From Marinobacter sediminum (GTDB taxonomy: Bacteria > Pseudomonadota > Gammaproteobacteria > Pseudomonadales > Oleiphilaceae), in the NCBI RefSeq assembly GCF_023657445.1, contig NZ_JAGTWY010000001.1, forward strand, positions 1,302,001 to 1,366,000: DNA of 64,000 bases, written 5' to 3'. The translations under genes were made by a program, and so were the position numbers. Shown here one piece after another: positions 26,153 to 35,081 of the stretch; the stretch's first letter is position 1, and each line of letters begins with the position of its first letter. The notes beneath the pieces are model-generated. The model was given only the letters and a program-made list of their open reading frames with translations. It made no database searches and had not been told where the DNA came from.

Positions 26153-26376
26153 TTTCATCTGCCTAATATCTTTTAAACTGATACAGTGAATATGGTCCTG
26201 TGGCGGTTAACTTCGACATGCCGCGAAGGCTTGAACGGGATCGGGATAATTTGATGTAGCTGAAATTAAAGAAAAATGGAAAGGCAAGGCGGCTGCAAAG
26301 ACGAGGTACCTAGTGACCTCAGTGCGATCCGATATTATTTTTTCACTCTGTTTAATCAATAGTTATTATAAAAATT

Positions 26377-27288
26377 ATGAATGTACCAACGATCCGTCAG
26401 ATCCGTTATTTCATCGCTGTCGCGAATGTGGGGCAGATTTCACGCGCGGCTCTGGAGCTTAATGTTTCCCAATCTGCAGTGACGACGGCTATAAAACAGA
26501 TCGAGGAAATTGTCGGAACACCGCTGCTGTCAAGACATGCTGGTGGTGTGGCACTAACCTACGAGGGCAACATCTTTTTCGACCACGCCCGGCGAATAAT
26601 TGGTTCGGTGGAGGAGGCAGTCAGGTCGCCGCGCCGCTTACGCCATGACGTAAAGGGCACTCTTCGTTTGGCAATGACCTACACGGTTGCTGGCTACTAT
26701 ATTCCAACTTATATCGAGCGATTCCTTCGCGTCTTTCCCGGGGTTGACCTTCAGTTGACCGAATCTTCGCGAACTGCGATAGAAGACGGGCTTGCTTCGG
26801 GGGTGTTCGATCTCGCAGTGATGCTGACCTCAAATATTGTCGATCAGGAGGGAATATCCTACGAAACGCTGCTGCAATCACGTCGCAGGCTGTGGTTGTC
26901 GGCGGACCACCCCCTTCTCGAACTGCAATCAATCTCCCTGGCCGATGTTGCTGCCCAGCCCTACATCATGCTGACGGTCGACGAAGCCAGTAACACAGCG
27001 CAGCGCTACTGGAATCGCACGAACTATCGACCACATACAATCTTCAGAACGAGTTCAGTTGAAGCCGTGCGCTCAATGGTTGCCAGCGGCATGGGGGTCA
27101 CGATCCTGTCTGACATGATCTATCGGCCATGGTCGCTGGATGGGCGCCGCGTTGAGGTCACCTCCCTGGCCGACAGCATACCGACAATGGATGTGGGGCT
27201 AGCCTGGGCCACCAATGTCGAGCAAAACACGGCCGCTTCCGCTTTTCGTGAATTTATGCATGTTGGTGAAGAGCCTGACGTGCAGTGA
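26377..27288 (+). CDS. LysR family transcriptional regulator
   Basis: Protein of 303 residues. The N-terminal winged helix-turn-helix (IRYFIAVANVGQISRAALELNVSQSAVTTAIKQIEEIVGTPLL) is followed by a periplasmic-binding-type effector domain from about residue 90 (LRLAMTYTVAGYYIPTYI). It is divergent from the TorT-ABC-Pxp operon with a T-N11-A dyad between. It should activate that operon in response to its substrate or a product. The ATG at 26377 has a weak upstream site (AT-rich leader). Confidence 0.9.
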   Translation: MNVPTIRQIRYFIAVANVGQISRAALELNVSQSAVTTAIKQIEEIVGTPLLSRHAGGVALTYEGNIFFDHARRIIGSVEEAVRSPRRLRHDVKGTLRLAMTYTVAGYYIPTYIERFLRVFPGVDLQLTESSRTAIEDGLASGVFDLAVMLTSNIVDQEGISYETLLQSRRRLWLSADHPLLELQSISLADVAAQPYIMLTVDEASNTAQRYWNRTNYRPHTIFRTSSVEAVRSMVASGMGVTILSDMIYRPWSLDGRRVEVTSLADSIPTMDVGLAWATNVEQNTAASAFREFMHVGEEPDVQ

Positions 27289-27659
27289 GCGCATCAGTTG
27301 CATCTCTGATTCAAGTCTTCCCTTTTGCCGGGCCCTGCCTTACCCAAATGCCAGTTCATTCGGTGCCGTTTTGCTACTAAAACCAGTGTCTCCTGTTCGC
27401 TAACCTGGATTGCGCAACGAAGTCTATTATGCGGAGAGTTGCTGTGTTCCAGTCCCACGTTTCTAATTTCACCAAGAGCGACTATATTGGTGGTGACAAT
27501 CGGGATGCACTGGCCCGATGGGAGCTTCCACGAGTCCTGGTTTCGCGCCTGGCGCTTGGTCGACCCAAGCCATGTTAACGAGGCTGTCTGACGGCTCCGC
27601 CCAATCAGTTTGCTCCATCGTGGGTGCAGTGCTGAATTAACCAGTAAGGAGAACATAAA
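27289..27659. other. 371-bp stretch without a supported gene
   Basis: Between the LysR gene and the ATP-grasp gene. A minus-strand frame of 120 codons (27294-27656) and a plus-strand frame of 88 codons both cross it, but neither has a family I recognise or a convincing ribosome-binding site. A good AAGGAG lies at the downstream end and serves the ATP-grasp gene. It probably holds the promoter of that gene and possibly eroded sequence. Confidence 0.4.
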
Positions 27660-28967
27660 GTGTCGATGGCATCAGAGAAAGAAATGCCCAAAGAGGTCGC
27701 AGCCTGGAAGGATCCGGAGATGGACTCGGTTAAAGGAACCGAGACCCCCAAGGATCCAAACAAGGGCTACATCGCCCTGCTTGGCTGGAGCATCAATGCG
27801 ATCAAGGCTGCGCAAAAGTTTGACCGGCGCTATATCGTGGTTGCTCCGGATTGGGCAGCGGATTTCTGTACCGCAAACAAGATACCGTTCATCCCATGGG
27901 ATTTTATCCGTCTCAATGATCGCTCCATGGAGATTGCTGAAAAGCTAAAGGCGGAAGGTGTCGATGTCGCCATCCCGTTATTTGAGGAAACCGTCGAGTG
28001 GTCCGGTGCCATAAACTCCGTCCTCCTCGACAGCCCTCGTATGTACGGCCAATCTATCCTGTTTCGTGACAAGGCTCTGATGAAGCGCCGTGCACAGCTG
28101 GGTGGTATTCGCGTCGGGATTTTCGAGGAAGCGCACGAGAAAGACGACATCGTCCGCTTCATGAAGCGCGTCAACCAGACGTTGCTCAAACTTGATGGTG
28201 ACCCGGACGACCCGATTCACGTCAAGGCATTCGACAAAGCCGGTTGCCTCGGCCATCGAATGATTCGCACGATAGAAGAAATCGACCATATTCCGGACGA
28301 AGAATATCCCCTGTTGATGGAAAGTCACCTGAGTGGCTGGGAGTTTGCCGTTGAGGCCTGGATCCACGATGGCAAAATCAAGTTCCTCAATATTTCCGAA
28401 TACGTGACATTGGGCTATTCGGTGTTTGTCCCTGCTACCGAGCAACTTGAGAGCTGGCGCAACGCGATAACCAAGCAGATCGAGCTGTTGATCAAAACCT
28501 TCGACATCAAGTTCGGTTTGATCCATCCCGAGTACTTCGTCACTTCTGACGGCGAAATGTACTTTGGCGAAATTGCGTATCGTCCGCCGGGGTTCAAGGC
28601 TTTCGAGCTTATCGAGCGAGCCTATGGATTCAGCGCGTACCAGGCGTCAATGCTGGTGTTTGACCCCAAGAGCACCAAAGAGGAAGTGGATGCATTCTTC
28701 CCGAAGGAAGTCGTCGACGCGAAGGGCTACGCCGGTTGCTTCGGTGTGTACCCAAGACGTCGTGTGGTCAGCAAGCTGGAAATGCCCAAGGAAACGATTG
28801 AGCATCCCTACTTCGAGTCTCACGAATTGGTCGCGCCGACAGAAGAGACGGTTCCTGACCGGTCAGCCTTCGGAACCCATTGGGGCCTGATTTTCTTCTT
28901 TGGTGACGACCCCATCAAGATGCGGGACCTGCTGAAAGCCCAGGAAGATCTGGACTTCTACGTTTAG
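27660..28967 (+). CDS. ATP-grasp domain carboxylate-amine ligase-like protein
   Basis: Protein of 435 residues. GTG 27660 is preferred because AAGGAG ends about 10 bases upstream; an ATG two codons later is too far away. The N-terminal third is a nucleotide-fold pre-domain (GYIALLGWSINAIKAAQKF). The ATP-grasp core follows, with ILFRDKALMKRRAQLGGI, IHVKAFDKAG, YPLLMESHLSGWEFAVEAWIHDGKI (the acidic strand) and MYFGEIAYRPPG as the metal-binding E-x-x-x-R-P-G. Such enzymes join a carboxylate to an amine or thiol via acyl phosphate. It has no obvious partner gene; a 12-bp-stem hairpin ends the unit. The substrate is unknown. Confidence 0.75.
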   Translation: MSMASEKEMPKEVAAWKDPEMDSVKGTETPKDPNKGYIALLGWSINAIKAAQKFDRRYIVVAPDWAADFCTANKIPFIPWDFIRLNDRSMEIAEKLKAEGVDVAIPLFEETVEWSGAINSVLLDSPRMYGQSILFRDKALMKRRAQLGGIRVGIFEEAHEKDDIVRFMKRVNQTLLKLDGDPDDPIHVKAFDKAGCLGHRMIRTIEEIDHIPDEEYPLLMESHLSGWEFAVEAWIHDGKIKFLNISEYVTLGYSVFVPATEQLESWRNAITKQIELLIKTFDIKFGLIHPEYFVTSDGEMYFGEIAYRPPGFKAFELIERAYGFSAYQASMLVFDPKSTKEEVDAFFPKEVVDAKGYAGCFGVYPRRRVVSKLEMPKETIEHPYFESHELVAPTEETVPDRSAFGTHWGLIFFFGDDPIKMRDLLKAQEDLDFYV

Positions 28968-28983
28968 AGGTTCGACAAAGAAC

Positions 28984-29010
28984 GCCTGGTTTCCCCATGG
29001 GAAGCCAGGC
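28984..29010 (+). terminator. Hairpin after the ATP-grasp gene
   Basis: GCCTGGTTTCCC-CAT-GGGAAGCCAGGC: a 12-bp stem with one G-U pair, 16 bp after the stop. No U-tract follows, so it is only a probable terminator. Confidence 0.5.
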
Positions 29011-29271
29011 TAGTCGGTTGTAATGTTCAAGCAGACTCGCTTAAACGCAGCCGAAAGTAGGTTGAAGTTCGTTGCGTGGCCACCCGATAGCTTCGTGAAA
29101 TAGCCCATTGCCCCTGCATACCGCCCCTATCCTGCCAGCCATTGCCACTTCCCAATCAGAAAAAGGCACAACTCATACACAGTCTACAGAACGCCGGATT
29201 AAGCACTTTCTGCGGAAAATGACCCGTCGCAGAGTTTAAAAAAGGCCGTCAGGTCTACCCGAGAACTGCAG

Positions 29272-29287
29272 TTTACGTTAAGGTAAA
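29272..29287. promoter_or_regulatory. LiuR-like palindrome upstream of the bkd operon
   Basis: TTTACGTTAAGGTAAA is a 16-bp palindrome with a single mismatched pair, 110 bp before the E1 alpha start. It resembles the TTTACGT-x-ACGTAAA-type site I recall for LiuR, the MerR-family regulator of branched-chain amino-acid degradation in gammaproteobacteria. Its position ahead of a branched-chain 2-oxoacid dehydrogenase operon strongly supports this. The rest of 29011-29397 holds no gene. Confidence 0.65.
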
Positions 29288-29397
29288 TGTCGCTTGGCAC
29301 GAATCACACCAGATTCTTCCAGGCTGTCTACAATGACATTAACTACACTCCCACAAGGAGTGTTTGTTCCTCAGGCCATTACCCCAGGAAGAGGATT

Positions 29398-30582
29398 ATG
29401 ACAACAACAAAGTCCAAAGTTGTGTATTCCCCAGTGTTTACCGACGGTGCGGAATTTCGGATTCCCACGTTCAAGCTTCTGAAACAGGACGGCAAGCTCT
29501 ACAAGAGCGCCAAGGCTCCTGATCTCGATAAAGACAAGGCCCTTCGGATTTACCGGGCCATGGTCACCACCCGAATCCTCGACGAGCGCATGCTTGCCGC
29601 TCAGCGGCAGGGCCGCTTGAGCTTCTACATGCAGTGCACCGGCGAGGAAGCCGCCGTGATCGGCAGTGCCGCCGCACTGGATGATGGCGACATGATCATG
29701 GCGCAGTATCGGGAGCAAGGTGCCCTCGCCTATCGCGGCTTTACCATCGACGAATTCATGAACCAGTTGTTCGGCAACGAGATGGACTATGGCAAGGGCC
29801 GCCAGATGCCGGTTCACTATGGTTCCAGCAAGCTGAACTACATGACCATCTCCTCCCCGCTGGCAACGCAGATACCCCAGGCCGCCGGCTACGCTTATGG
29901 TCAGAAACTCCGGGGCGAAGGTCTCTGCACCATTACCTATTTTGGTGAAGGCGCCGCCTCGGAAGGCGACTTTCATGCTGCGCTGAATATGGCCGCGGTT
30001 CATCGCGTGCCGGTTATCTTCCTGTGCCGCAATAACGGCTATGCCATTTCCACACCAGCCGCCGAACAGTTTGCTGCCGATGGTGTGGCACCCCGTGCCT
30101 ACGGCTACAAGATGGACGTCATCCGGGTGGATGGTAACGACATTCTTGCGATGTATCAGGCTACACAGGAAGCGCGAAAGCTGGCCGTGGAACACAACCG
30201 CCCGGTGCTGATTGAGGCCATGAGCTATCGCCTGGCTGCTCATTCTTCATCCGACGACCCGTCCGGCTATCGCAGCAAGGATGAAGAAGCCGTATGGCGC
30301 GAGAAAGATCCCATCCTGCGCATGCGCCTCTGGCTGGAAAGCAAGAAATGGTGGAGCGAGGACGACGAAAAGCAGCTCCAGGAAAACATGCGCCGCGAAG
30401 TGCTCGAAACCATGAAGCGGGCCCAGAAACGGCCGCCGCCCCCGCTTGAAACCTTGGTGAGCGATGTCTACGACGAAGTCCCGCCCGCCCTGGCTGAGCA
30501 GTTCGACAAACTGAAAGCACATATCCGCCGCTACCCGGATGAGTACCCAAAGAGTGCCGAACACGCCAAGGGAGGAGCATGA
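29398..30582 (+). CDS. bkdA1: Branched-chain 2-oxoacid dehydrogenase E1 alpha subunit
   Basis: Protein of 394 residues; ATG 29398 with AGGAAGAGG upstream is preferred over a distant ATG at 29287 that would overlap the operator. It is a thiamine-diphosphate decarboxylase subunit: [20 protein letters not shown], then the ThDP motif [31 protein letters not shown]. The loop [17 protein letters not shown] (Ser283-285) is equivalent to the phosphorylation loop of mammalian E1 alpha. With E1 beta and E2 it converts 2-oxo acids from Val, Leu and Ile to acyl-CoA. It heads the operon and ends 1 bp before the E1 beta start. Confidence 0.93.
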   Translation: MTTTKSKVVYSPVFTDGAEFRIPTFKLLKQDGKLYKSAKAPDLDKDKALRIYRAMVTTRILDERMLAAQRQGRLSFYMQCTGEEAAVIGSAAALDDGDMIMAQYREQGALAYRGFTIDEFMNQLFGNEMDYGKGRQMPVHYGSSKLNYMTISSPLATQIPQAAGYAYGQKLRGEGLCTITYFGEGAASEGDFHAALNMAAVHRVPVIFLCRNNGYAISTPAAEQFAADGVAPRAYGYKMDVIRVDGNDILAMYQATQEARKLAVEHNRPVLIEAMSYRLAAHSSSDDPSGYRSKDEEAVWREKDPILRMRLWLESKKWWSEDDEKQLQENMRREVLETMKRAQKRPPPPLETLVSDVYDEVPPALAEQFDKLKAHIRRYPDEYPKSAEHAKGGA

Positions 30583-30583
30583 G

Positions 30584-31561
30584 ATGACCAAGATGAATAT
30601 GCTCCAGGCGATCAATAATGCCCTCGACACCGCCATGGCAGAAGACGAGCGAGTGCTGTGTTTCGGTGAGGATGTCGGCGTTTTCGGCGGCGTTTTCCGT
30701 GCCACCAGCAACCTGCAACAGAAGTACGGCAAGGCTCGCTGCTTCAACACACCGCTGGTGGAACAGGGCATCATCGGCTTTGCTAACGGCCTCGCCGCGC
30801 AGGGCTCGGTGCCAGTGGCCGAGATTCAGTTCGCCGACTACATCTTTCCGGCCTTCGACCAGATCGTCAACGAATCCGCAAAGTTCCGTTACCGTTCCGG
30901 CAACCTGTTCAACGTCGGTGGGCTGACCATTCGCGCGCCATACGGCGGCGGCATTGCCGGTGGCCTTTATCACTCCCAGTCACCGGAAGCCTACTTTGCC
31001 CACACGCCGGGTCTCAAGATTGTGGTGCCGCGCAACCCGCACCAGGCCAAAGGACTGTTACTGGGTGCCATCCATGATTCCAACCCGACCCTGTTTTTTG
31101 AGCCGAAACGACTTTATAGAGCTTCCGTTGGCGAGGTGCCGGATGAAGACTACCGTCTGCCGCTGGGCGAAGCCGAAGTGCTCAAGGAGGGCACCGACGT
31201 AACGCTACTGGGCTGGGGCGCTCAGATGGAAGTTATCGAAAAGGCCGTTGAGGCTGCGGAGAAGGATGGCATTTCCTGCGAAGTCATCGACCTGAGAACG
31301 ATTCTGCCCTGGGATGTGGAAACCGTCGCCAATTCGGTGTTCAAGACCGGGCGCCTGGTGGTTACCCACGAAGCTCCCCTGACCGGCGGTTTCGCCGGTG
31401 AAATCGCCGCGACCATACAGGAGCGTTGTTTCCTGTATCTGGAGTCTCCGATCGCACGGGTTACCGGGATGGATACTCCCTTCCCGCTGGTGCTGGAAAA
31501 AGAGCACCTGCCCAATCACCTGAAGGTCTACGAGGCCATCAGGGCGAGCGTTGAATTCTAG
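30584..31561 (+). CDS. bkdA2: Branched-chain 2-oxoacid dehydrogenase E1 beta subunit
   Basis: Protein of 325 residues with GGAGGA before ATG 30584. Transketolase pyrimidine-binding pattern: [65 protein letters not shown] and [20 protein letters not shown]. The C-terminal domain has [13 protein letters not shown] and [14 protein letters not shown]. It forms the alpha2-beta2 E1 with the preceding gene product. The E2 gene follows after 26 bp. Confidence 0.95.
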   Translation: MTKMNMLQAINNALDTAMAEDERVLCFGEDVGVFGGVFRATSNLQQKYGKARCFNTPLVEQGIIGFANGLAAQGSVPVAEIQFADYIFPAFDQIVNESAKFRYRSGNLFNVGGLTIRAPYGGGIAGGLYHSQSPEAYFAHTPGLKIVVPRNPHQAKGLLLGAIHDSNPTLFFEPKRLYRASVGEVPDEDYRLPLGEAEVLKEGTDVTLLGWGAQMEVIEKAVEAAEKDGISCEVIDLRTILPWDVETVANSVFKTGRLVVTHEAPLTGGFAGEIAATIQERCFLYLESPIARVTGMDTPFPLVLEKEHLPNHLKVYEAIRASVEF

Positions 31562-31587
31562 GCTGATATCAGGACAGGAGAGCAACT

Positions 31588-33198
31588 ATGAGTGATTTTA
31601 TACTGCCCGATATCGGCGAAGGTATCGTGGAATGTGAACTGGTCAAATGGCTGGTCAGTGAAGGCGACGTGATCGAAGAAGACCAGCCGGTGGCCGAGGT
31701 GATGACTGACAAGGCTCTGGTCGAGATTCCGGCACCGTACAAGGGCCGGGTGACTCGCCTTTACCATAAGGAAGGTGACATCGCGAAGGTCCACGCCCCA
31801 CTTTTTGAACTGGTTGATGAGAGCGCGGACACAGGCACGGACATAGGACAGCAAACTCCGGATGCTAGTGAAACGTCACCCTCTGCCGACAAGGCACCGG
31901 AAGTAAATGCGCAGTCGGGAAAAAGCCCGGGGGCCGGCGACGAGACCACCGAAGACTTTATCCTGCCGGATATTGGCGAAGGCATCGTTGAGTGTGAAGT
32001 GATGGAATGGCGTGTGGCCGAAGGTGACGAGATCGAGGAAGACCAGCCTGTGGTCGATGTCATGACCGACAAGGCCGTGGTTGAAATCACAGCCCCTAAA
32101 GCCGGCCGCATCACCAAGCTTTACCATGAGCAACAGGCTATGGCCCGGGTGCATTCACCGCTATTCGCCTTTATTCCCCGCGACCGTGATGAGCCGCATG
32201 AGACAAAAGCCGAATCAAAGCCGGCACCGGAACCCTCACCGGCAGCGGAAAAACCCGTTGCGGCCGGGAACCGGCAACGTATTCCCGCCAGTCCGGCTGT
32301 CCGTCGACTGGTCAGGGAAAACGACCTGAACCTGGGTGAAATCGCCGGTTCCGGCAAGGACGGACGCGTACTGAAAGCCGATGTGCTGGCTCACCTCGAC
32401 AAGCCCGCGGCCCCTGCCCGGAGCCAGGAGTCCTCCAGCGAATCACAGCCAGCAACCATGAACCGTGAAAGCAGGAAGCCGGCCAGTGAACAGGAAGTTC
32501 GGGTGGAGCCGATCAGAGGCATGAAAGCGGCGATGGCCCGCAGCATGGTTACGTCGGCAACCACTATCCCTCACTTTATCTACAGCGAGGATATTGATGT
32601 CACCGACCTGCTGAGCCTGCGGGAGCAACTCAAACCTGAGGCAGAGGCCAGCGGCTCGCGGCTGACACTGATGCCCTTCTTTATGAAGGCGATGGCTCTC
32701 GCGGTCCAGGAGTTCCCGGTACTCAACAGTCGGATTAACGACGACGTATCGGAGATTCACTACCTGCCCCGGTGCAATATCGGCATGGCCGTGGACAGTA
32801 AAGCCGGTCTGATGGTTCCGAACGTCAAAAGCGTTGAGAGCCTGACCTTGCTGGGCGTTGCTGATGAAGTGGCCCGCCTGACCGAGGCGGCCCGATCAGG
32901 CCGGGTAAGCCAGGAGGACCTCAAGGGCGGTACCATCACCATCTCCAATATCGGCGCGCTGGGTGGCACCTATGCCTCACCCATTATCAACGCTCCGGAA
33001 GTGGCGATTGTGGCTCTGGGCCGGACCCAGAAACTGCCACGCTTCGACGCCAACGGCCAGGTCGTGGAGCGAGCCATCCTGACTGTGAGTTGGGCCGGAG
33101 ACCATCGAGTTATCGATGGCGGTACCATTGCCCGTTTCTGCAATCGGTGGAAAGGCTATCTGGAATCGCCCCAATCGATGCTATTGCATCTGGGCTGA
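31588..33198 (+). CDS. bkdB: 2-oxoacid dehydrogenase E2 (dihydrolipoyl acyltransferase) with two lipoyl domains
   Basis: Protein of 536 residues. Two tandem lipoyl domains lie at about 1-78 and 122-200, with lipoylated lysines in VMTDKALVEI and VMTDKAVVEI and nearly the same surrounding sequence. A Pro/Ala/Glu linker follows, then the peripheral-subunit-binding domain (PASPAVRRLVRENDLNL) at about 230-270, another linker, and the catalytic domain from about 305 ending with the active-site DHRVIDGGTIARF. BkdB proteins usually carry one lipoyl domain, so the duplicate is noteworthy. No E3 (lipoamide dehydrogenase) gene is next to it. The protein kinase gene starts 9 bp later. Confidence 0.93.
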   Translation: MSDFILPDIGEGIVECELVKWLVSEGDVIEEDQPVAEVMTDKALVEIPAPYKGRVTRLYHKEGDIAKVHAPLFELVDESADTGTDIGQQTPDASETSPSADKAPEVNAQSGKSPGAGDETTEDFILPDIGEGIVECEVMEWRVAEGDEIEEDQPVVDVMTDKAVVEITAPKAGRITKLYHEQQAMARVHSPLFAFIPRDRDEPHETKAESKPAPEPSPAAEKPVAAGNRQRIPASPAVRRLVRENDLNLGEIAGSGKDGRVLKADVLAHLDKPAAPARSQESSSESQPATMNRESRKPASEQEVRVEPIRGMKAAMARSMVTSATTIPHFIYSEDIDVTDLLSLREQLKPEAEASGSRLTLMPFFMKAMALAVQEFPVLNSRINDDVSEIHYLPRCNIGMAVDSKAGLMVPNVKSVESLTLLGVADEVARLTEAARSGRVSQEDLKGGTITISNIGALGGTYASPIINAPEVAIVALGRTQKLPRFDANGQVVERAILTVSWAGDHRVIDGGTIARFCNRWKGYLESPQSMLLHLG

Positions 33199-33207
33199 CG
33201 GGATATC

Positions 33208-35052
33208 ATGGCACAGAAGACGGAACTGCAGCAGTTCTACATTCCCGAAGAGCAGTCGATCTATCTGCTCAGCCATGACGATGCCAAGAAGCTCAAGGAC
33301 TGGGTGGCGCTCTGCGCCGCCCAGCTCCGCCAACTGGGTTATCGGGACATTGAGCTGATCGGCAAGGGTGCCTACGGTTTTGTGTTCGCAGGCCGACTGC
33401 CAGGCCAGGCCAAAAGTGGCCCGGAGCACGTCTTCAAATTCACCCGCATCAATCTGCCCCAACACCTGCAGGACCGACTGGAGGATGAGGCTTACATACT
33501 TGAGCAGGTCCGGCACCCAAGGGTACCCCAGCTGATTTCCTATCAGCGTGCCAACAACCAGCCAATTCTGGTCATGGAACGTGCTGCCGGCCTTAACCTG
33601 GAGGAAGTCTCTCTGCGTGAGGGGCGCCTGAAACCCCGGCTCATCATGAGAATCGCCGACCAGCTTGCGGATATACTACGCAGCCTGCGCCGTGAAAATG
33701 GCCGTGCCGGGCGGCCTATCGTCCATGGCGACATCAAACCATCAAACCTGGTCTTTGACGCCACCACCGAAAACATTGCTCTGATCGACTGGGGCTCGTC
33801 GGTGTTTGCTCAGCTGGATGCCAACCAGCAGTTCATTACCGCGAACGTTATGGAGCTCATGTCCGACAACCTCCAGCAAACCAATGCCAGGCTGGGCGAT
33901 GTTTACTTCATCGGAACAGAGCAACTTAACGGCGGGCTATCATCGCCGCGTTTTGACGAACAGGGTGCAGCAGGAACGCTATATGCACTGGCTTCAGCCC
34001 AGTCGTGCCGGTTCGGTCACCGGGCTATCCCCGCCACATCACTGGGGCTGCCGATGGAATTTGCGCGCATGCTGGACGGCATGCTGGCGGCGGATCCTGA
34101 AACCCGACGCAAAGCGGGCGATTACTACCTGAAGGAAATGCCACGCATGGCACGCACCGTGATGATTGATTTGCCGGAGCAGCCCGTCGCAGTGCAGGTA
34201 CCGGTGTGGGTGCGAGCCTCAGAACAGGAAATCGACACGGTTGTATACAGTTCACGCAAATCGTTTCTGCGCGAGGAAGGCGCGCCGGAGACCCTCAACG
34301 ATGTCAATGACGTGCAACTGGATCGCTACTACAAGAATTTCATGCAGGGTATGGGCGAAACCGAGAAAGCGTTTCTGGCCGCTGTCAGCCGGCTTGGCCG
34401 GTACCCTGTCGAGGGCGGCCTCGCAGTGCGATGGGAAACCGACGGTATTTATATCGACACCTCGTTGAACCTGCACGATCCGGATCTGAAGTCGGCCTTC
34501 GAACAGGCAGTCAACAACATGGTGTATCTGGCTCAGGCCATCTATCGCAAGGGCATCTTCAAGAGTTGCCTGTTCAATGCCCGCAACACCCTTCACATTG
34601 ACCGGGCGGAACCCGACCAGCCATTTCTGGTAACGCCCGGGATGAGGTTGCATTACGAGGTGAGCGCTGCACCGGAAGTGGAGGACGAGACTCGCGTGCA
34701 TTCGTACTTCGAGGATGGGCCCGACCCGGAAGAGTTTCTCGTCCTGCCCGAAACCATCATCGGATCGCTCGAGGCACTGAACGACATCCACCACACCGGC
34801 ATGATCATCTTCGAAGCCCTGCCCCGCCATCTCAAGATTCACAGCCACTACCGGCTGCTTGACCCGGACCGGGAACATGAATTCAGCCGGCTTTTGGACG
34901 AGATCCTGTCAGCGGTTGAACAGATCACCGGGCTCGGCGTTTCCGGCTTTATGAAAATGCCCTACAAAGACACCCGGTTTTTCCCTCATATCGAGCGCTT
35001 GCCGGAACGCTACTATCCCCGTAACCCCAGAACCGAAAGTGCTTCCTCCTGA
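33208..35052 (+). CDS. Eukaryotic-type Ser/Thr protein kinase with C-terminal extension
   Basis: Protein of 614 residues. The kinase domain spans about residues 45-300 with a glycine loop GKGAYGFVFAG (52-57), Lys77 in VFKF, HGDIKPSN (Asp175, Asn180) and DWGSS (DFG variant at 194-196), so the catalytic residues are present. A further 300 residues (from about 330) have no family I recognise, and there is no transmembrane segment. The gene begins 9 bp after bkdB stops, with a short GGGA site, and is evidently co-transcribed. A regulatory or assembly role for the dehydrogenase is attractive but unproven. It is not related to the mammalian BCKDH kinase fold. Confidence 0.85.
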   Translation: MAQKTELQQFYIPEEQSIYLLSHDDAKKLKDWVALCAAQLRQLGYRDIELIGKGAYGFVFAGRLPGQAKSGPEHVFKFTRINLPQHLQDRLEDEAYILEQVRHPRVPQLISYQRANNQPILVMERAAGLNLEEVSLREGRLKPRLIMRIADQLADILRSLRRENGRAGRPIVHGDIKPSNLVFDATTENIALIDWGSSVFAQLDANQQFITANVMELMSDNLQQTNARLGDVYFIGTEQLNGGLSSPRFDEQGAAGTLYALASAQSCRFGHRAIPATSLGLPMEFARMLDGMLAADPETRRKAGDYYLKEMPRMARTVMIDLPEQPVAVQVPVWVRASEQEIDTVVYSSRKSFLREEGAPETLNDVNDVQLDRYYKNFMQGMGETEKAFLAAVSRLGRYPVEGGLAVRWETDGIYIDTSLNLHDPDLKSAFEQAVNNMVYLAQAIYRKGIFKSCLFNARNTLHIDRAEPDQPFLVTPGMRLHYEVSAAPEVEDETRVHSYFEDGPDPEEFLVLPETIIGSLEALNDIHHTGMIIFEALPRHLKIHSHYRLLDPDREHEFSRLLDEILSAVEQITGLGVSGFMKMPYKDTRFFPHIERLPERYYPRNPRTESASS

Positions 35053-35081
35053 ATTATGTATCCTTCGTCTGATTTCGGCAT

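Noticed and set aside
29371..30243. 290-codon minus-strand frame opposite bkdA1
   Set aside because: Antisense shadow of E1 alpha; His/Gly-rich nonsense composition, and no ribosome site.
30161..30973. 270-codon minus-strand frame across bkdA1/bkdA2
   Set aside because: Antisense to two conserved genes across their junction; no recognisable protein family.
34252..34878. 208-codon minus-strand frame opposite the kinase gene
   Set aside because: Antisense shadow without start context or similarity.
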